Below are positions 62,563 to 64,000 of a stretch of 64,000 bases of DNA, piece by piece (positions within the stretch are counted from its first letter, which is position 1; every line of letters starts with the position of its first letter). The notes under the pieces were generated by a model. That model did not search any database, was not told where the DNA came from, and saw only the letters and a program-made list of their open reading frames with translations. The translations under genes and the position numbers were made by a program. The stretch is from Symbiodolus clandestinus (lineage in GTDB: Bacteria; Pseudomonadota; Gammaproteobacteria; Enterobacterales; G038960095): the NCBI GenBank assembly GCA_038960095.1, contig CP152425.1:806001-870000 (forward strand). Direction: 5' to 3'.

Positions 62563-63741
62563 TCATTTGCTGACAGCAAACACCTGACCCTTGCGAGTCT
62601 GCACAACTAGCTGTTCACCGGTAACTACTGGAGCAGTATACAAACCGCTGCGATGCAGCCACTGCTGAGCGACAAATTGTCCATCATCAGGTGACAACCA
62701 ATGCAGATAGCCCTGCGCATCACCAACCACTAAACAGTCCTGATAGCGAGTTGGCGATGTCAACTGCCGATATCGCAATGCCGTTTGACGCCAAATCTCT
62801 AGGCCGCTACGGCTATCTAAGGCGATAATGGCATCTGATTGATCAACGATAATCAACCGGTCGCCATCGACCATAAAGTCACTGGCAGAGCTAATCGGAC
62901 GTTGCCAGATTACCTGACCACTGTGCAGTGCTAAGGCGCTTAATGTTCCATGGTAACTGAGTGCGAACACGCGATCACCGACGATCCTCGGTGTAGCTGC
63001 CACATCATTAAGCCGATCAAGCTCCGTAGCACCAGTGGGTTGCGCAATTTGCTGTTGCCATAAAAGCTCTCCTTGTTCAACCGTAAAAGCATGAACACAC
63101 CCATTTTTACTGCCAATCACCACTATCCCTTCGATGCAAGCGACTGGGTTCGACGAGCCACGCAGCGAAAGCATGGGAATATCCAGGATCTGCTGCCAAC
63201 GCATTTGACCTGTTTGCTGTTCCAGAGCTTCCAGTGCCCCATTGTTAGTATGGATGATCACCATTCCCTGGTAACAGAGTGGCTGTGAAATGACCTCACC
63301 TGACACCGATTGTCGCCAAGCGATCTGGCCATCGACCGCCTGTAGAGCAATCACCTCAGCATTTTCACTGGCTAACAGCAACTGCTTATCGGCCACTGTG
63401 ATGCCCCCAGATAACAGCGCATTGCGTTTTTTGTCAGGTCCCGTCAGCCTTATATTCCAAATAATATCACCCGTTTTGGCATTCAGTGCTGCGACATTAC
63501 CCTGGCGATCAGCAACGTACAGCTTATCTTGATGATAAGCGGGTTGTAATCGGGAATAGAAGGGACCAACGCCTTGTCCGATTCTACGCTGCCATGACTT
63601 CTGAATAGCTAATTGGTTTACTACCGTTGGCAGCGGTGAGATTTGAACCACATCTTTTTCACGGTTTAACAACGAACAGCCGCTTAATAGCCCAACCAAC
63701 AGTAATAGTGTTATTTTAGCGAACCGATAATCTAGGTTCAT
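62563..63741 (-). CDS. bamB: Outer membrane assembly lipoprotein BamB (YfgL)
   Basis: BAM-complex lipoprotein, eight-bladed PQQ-like beta propeller. 392 residues: signal peptide with lipobox LLSGC (Cys near residue 22), then repeated blade motifs such as LYVADRQGNVAALNAKTGDIIW, VIALQAVDGQIAWRQ and ALALHSGQVIWQR. Its ATG overlaps the upstream yfgM stop (ATGA), as in the enterobacterial yfgM-bamB operon. Confidence 0.97.
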   Translation of the reverse strand: MNLDYRFAKITLLLLVGLLSGCSLLNREKDVVQISPLPTVVNQLAIQKSWQRRIGQGVGPFYSRLQPAYHQDKLYVADRQGNVAALNAKTGDIIWNIRLTGPDKKRNALLSGGITVADKQLLLASENAEVIALQAVDGQIAWRQSVSGEVISQPLCYQGMVIIHTNNGALEALEQQTGQMRWQQILDIPMLSLRGSSNPVACIEGIVVIGSKNGCVHAFTVEQGELLWQQQIAQPTGATELDRLNDVAATPRIVGDRVFALSYHGTLSALALHSGQVIWQRPISSASDFMVDGDRLIIVDQSDAIIALDSRSGLEIWRQTALRYRQLTSPTRYQDCLVVGDAQGYLHWLSPDDGQFVAQQWLHRSGLYTAPVVTGEQLVVQTRKGQVFAVSK

Positions 63742-64000
63742 GGCTGCTCCTGGCTAGATGCCATGTCATCCAGCTGCAGTTGCAGCTGCTCCAGTAGTAG
63801 TGTCTCAGCGTCTGCTAAAGCGTTCGCATGAGTTAATACCTGCTGGTAGGCTGCTCTAGCACCAGTAATATTCTGTTGACTCTGTAAAATATCACCGCGT
63901 AAGGCTTGCGCTGCTAACCACCAGATCTGGGTACTCTCTCGGTTCCGCTTTGGTAGCCATGAACGCTCAGTTTTTTTAATCGCAGTGAGCACCTTTAATG
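63738..64000 (-). CDS. yfgM: YfgM, C-terminal part (runs off the window)
   Basis: The frame is open to the window edge, so the 5' part lies beyond position 64000. The visible ~86 residues contain a TPR-like helix pair (LAAQALRGDILQSQQNITGARAAYQQVL) like the C-terminus of YfgM, an inner-membrane SecYEG-associated chaperone-like protein. Identification rests on this motif and on the overlap with bamB. The GTG at 63992 is unlikely to be the start. Confidence 0.75.
   Translation of the reverse strand, partial: LKVLTAIKKTERSWLPKRNRESTQIWWLAAQALRGDILQSQQNITGARAAYQQVLTHANALADAETLLLEQLQLQLDDMASSQEQP

Noticed and set aside
1..64000. CRISPR arrays, rRNA genes or further tRNAs
   Set aside because: No regularly spaced direct repeats or rRNA segments seen; only one tRNA cloverleaf was found by eye.

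Overview
The window looks like part of the chromosome of a host-associated gammaproteobacterium with Enterobacterales-like gene neighbourhoods. Supporting blocks are groES-groEL beside dcuA and cutA, hemE-nfi-hupA beside purH-purD, nlpD-rpoS-mutS, rpsU-dnaG-rpoD with a tRNA-Ile(CAU) behind rpoD, clpB-pgeF-rluD-bamD-pheA, and dnaA-dnaN-recF-gyrB. Signs of a host-restricted lifestyle, probably an insect or other eukaryote symbiont, are: missing members of the usual neighbourhoods, long gene-poor gaps holding gene remnants, a frameshifted recF, a PheA reduced to its chorismate mutase domain, several insertion sequences and remnants, two ankyrin-repeat proteins and a lipase-like protein that resemble effectors. 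The species cannot be named from the sequence alone.

Layout. 1-5.3 kb: groEL/groES (minus), then dcuA, cutA and a MarC-family membrane protein (plus). 5.3-11.5 kb: an accessory block with a class-3-lipase-like protein, a complete IS3-family element, an ankyrin protein that appears to have lost its 5' end to that element, and a second IS3-family element sitting between two inverted IS481-like fragments. 11.5-27.7 kb: mostly housekeeping genes (frr, rpmH-rnpA-yidD-yidC, purH-purD, hupA, nfi-hemE-pfkA, a YciC-like membrane protein, nlpD-rpoS, mutS). 27.7-34.3 kb: an AT-rich island behind the tRNA. 34.3-46.6 kb: tRNA-Ile2, rpoD-dnaG-rpsU, tsaD-ampG-like-folB-uppP, pssA and clpB. 46.7-49.7 kb: a large AT-rich ankyrin gene. 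50.0-64.0 kb: pgeF-rluD, bamD, a chorismate mutase gene, dnaA-dnaN-recF(frameshifted)-gyrB, nhaC, a 2-Cys peroxiredoxin, an IS5-family remnant, a small unknown gene, and bamB with the end of yfgM.

The best candidate for an undescribed system is the minus-strand operon at about 29.66-34.2 kb. It starts directly behind the tRNA-Ile2 terminator and has its own putative promoter. In order it encodes a 23-residue Lys-rich peptide with one Cys, a strong stem-loop, a TPR protein split by a -1 frameshift at a run of six A, an MFS exporter, and an S9-type serine peptidase/hydrolase with an apparently complete catalytic triad. Start and stop codons overlap between the last three genes. This is the layout expected of a ribosomally made peptide that is modified or sensed, exported and cleaved. 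No known modification enzyme is recognisable, so the peptide-product or peptide-signal reading is inference. Other points of interest are a dispersed ~100-150 bp palindromic repeat upstream of both mutS and clpB, a rearranged rpmH/dnaA junction, and sigma-32-like promoters for clpB and groES.
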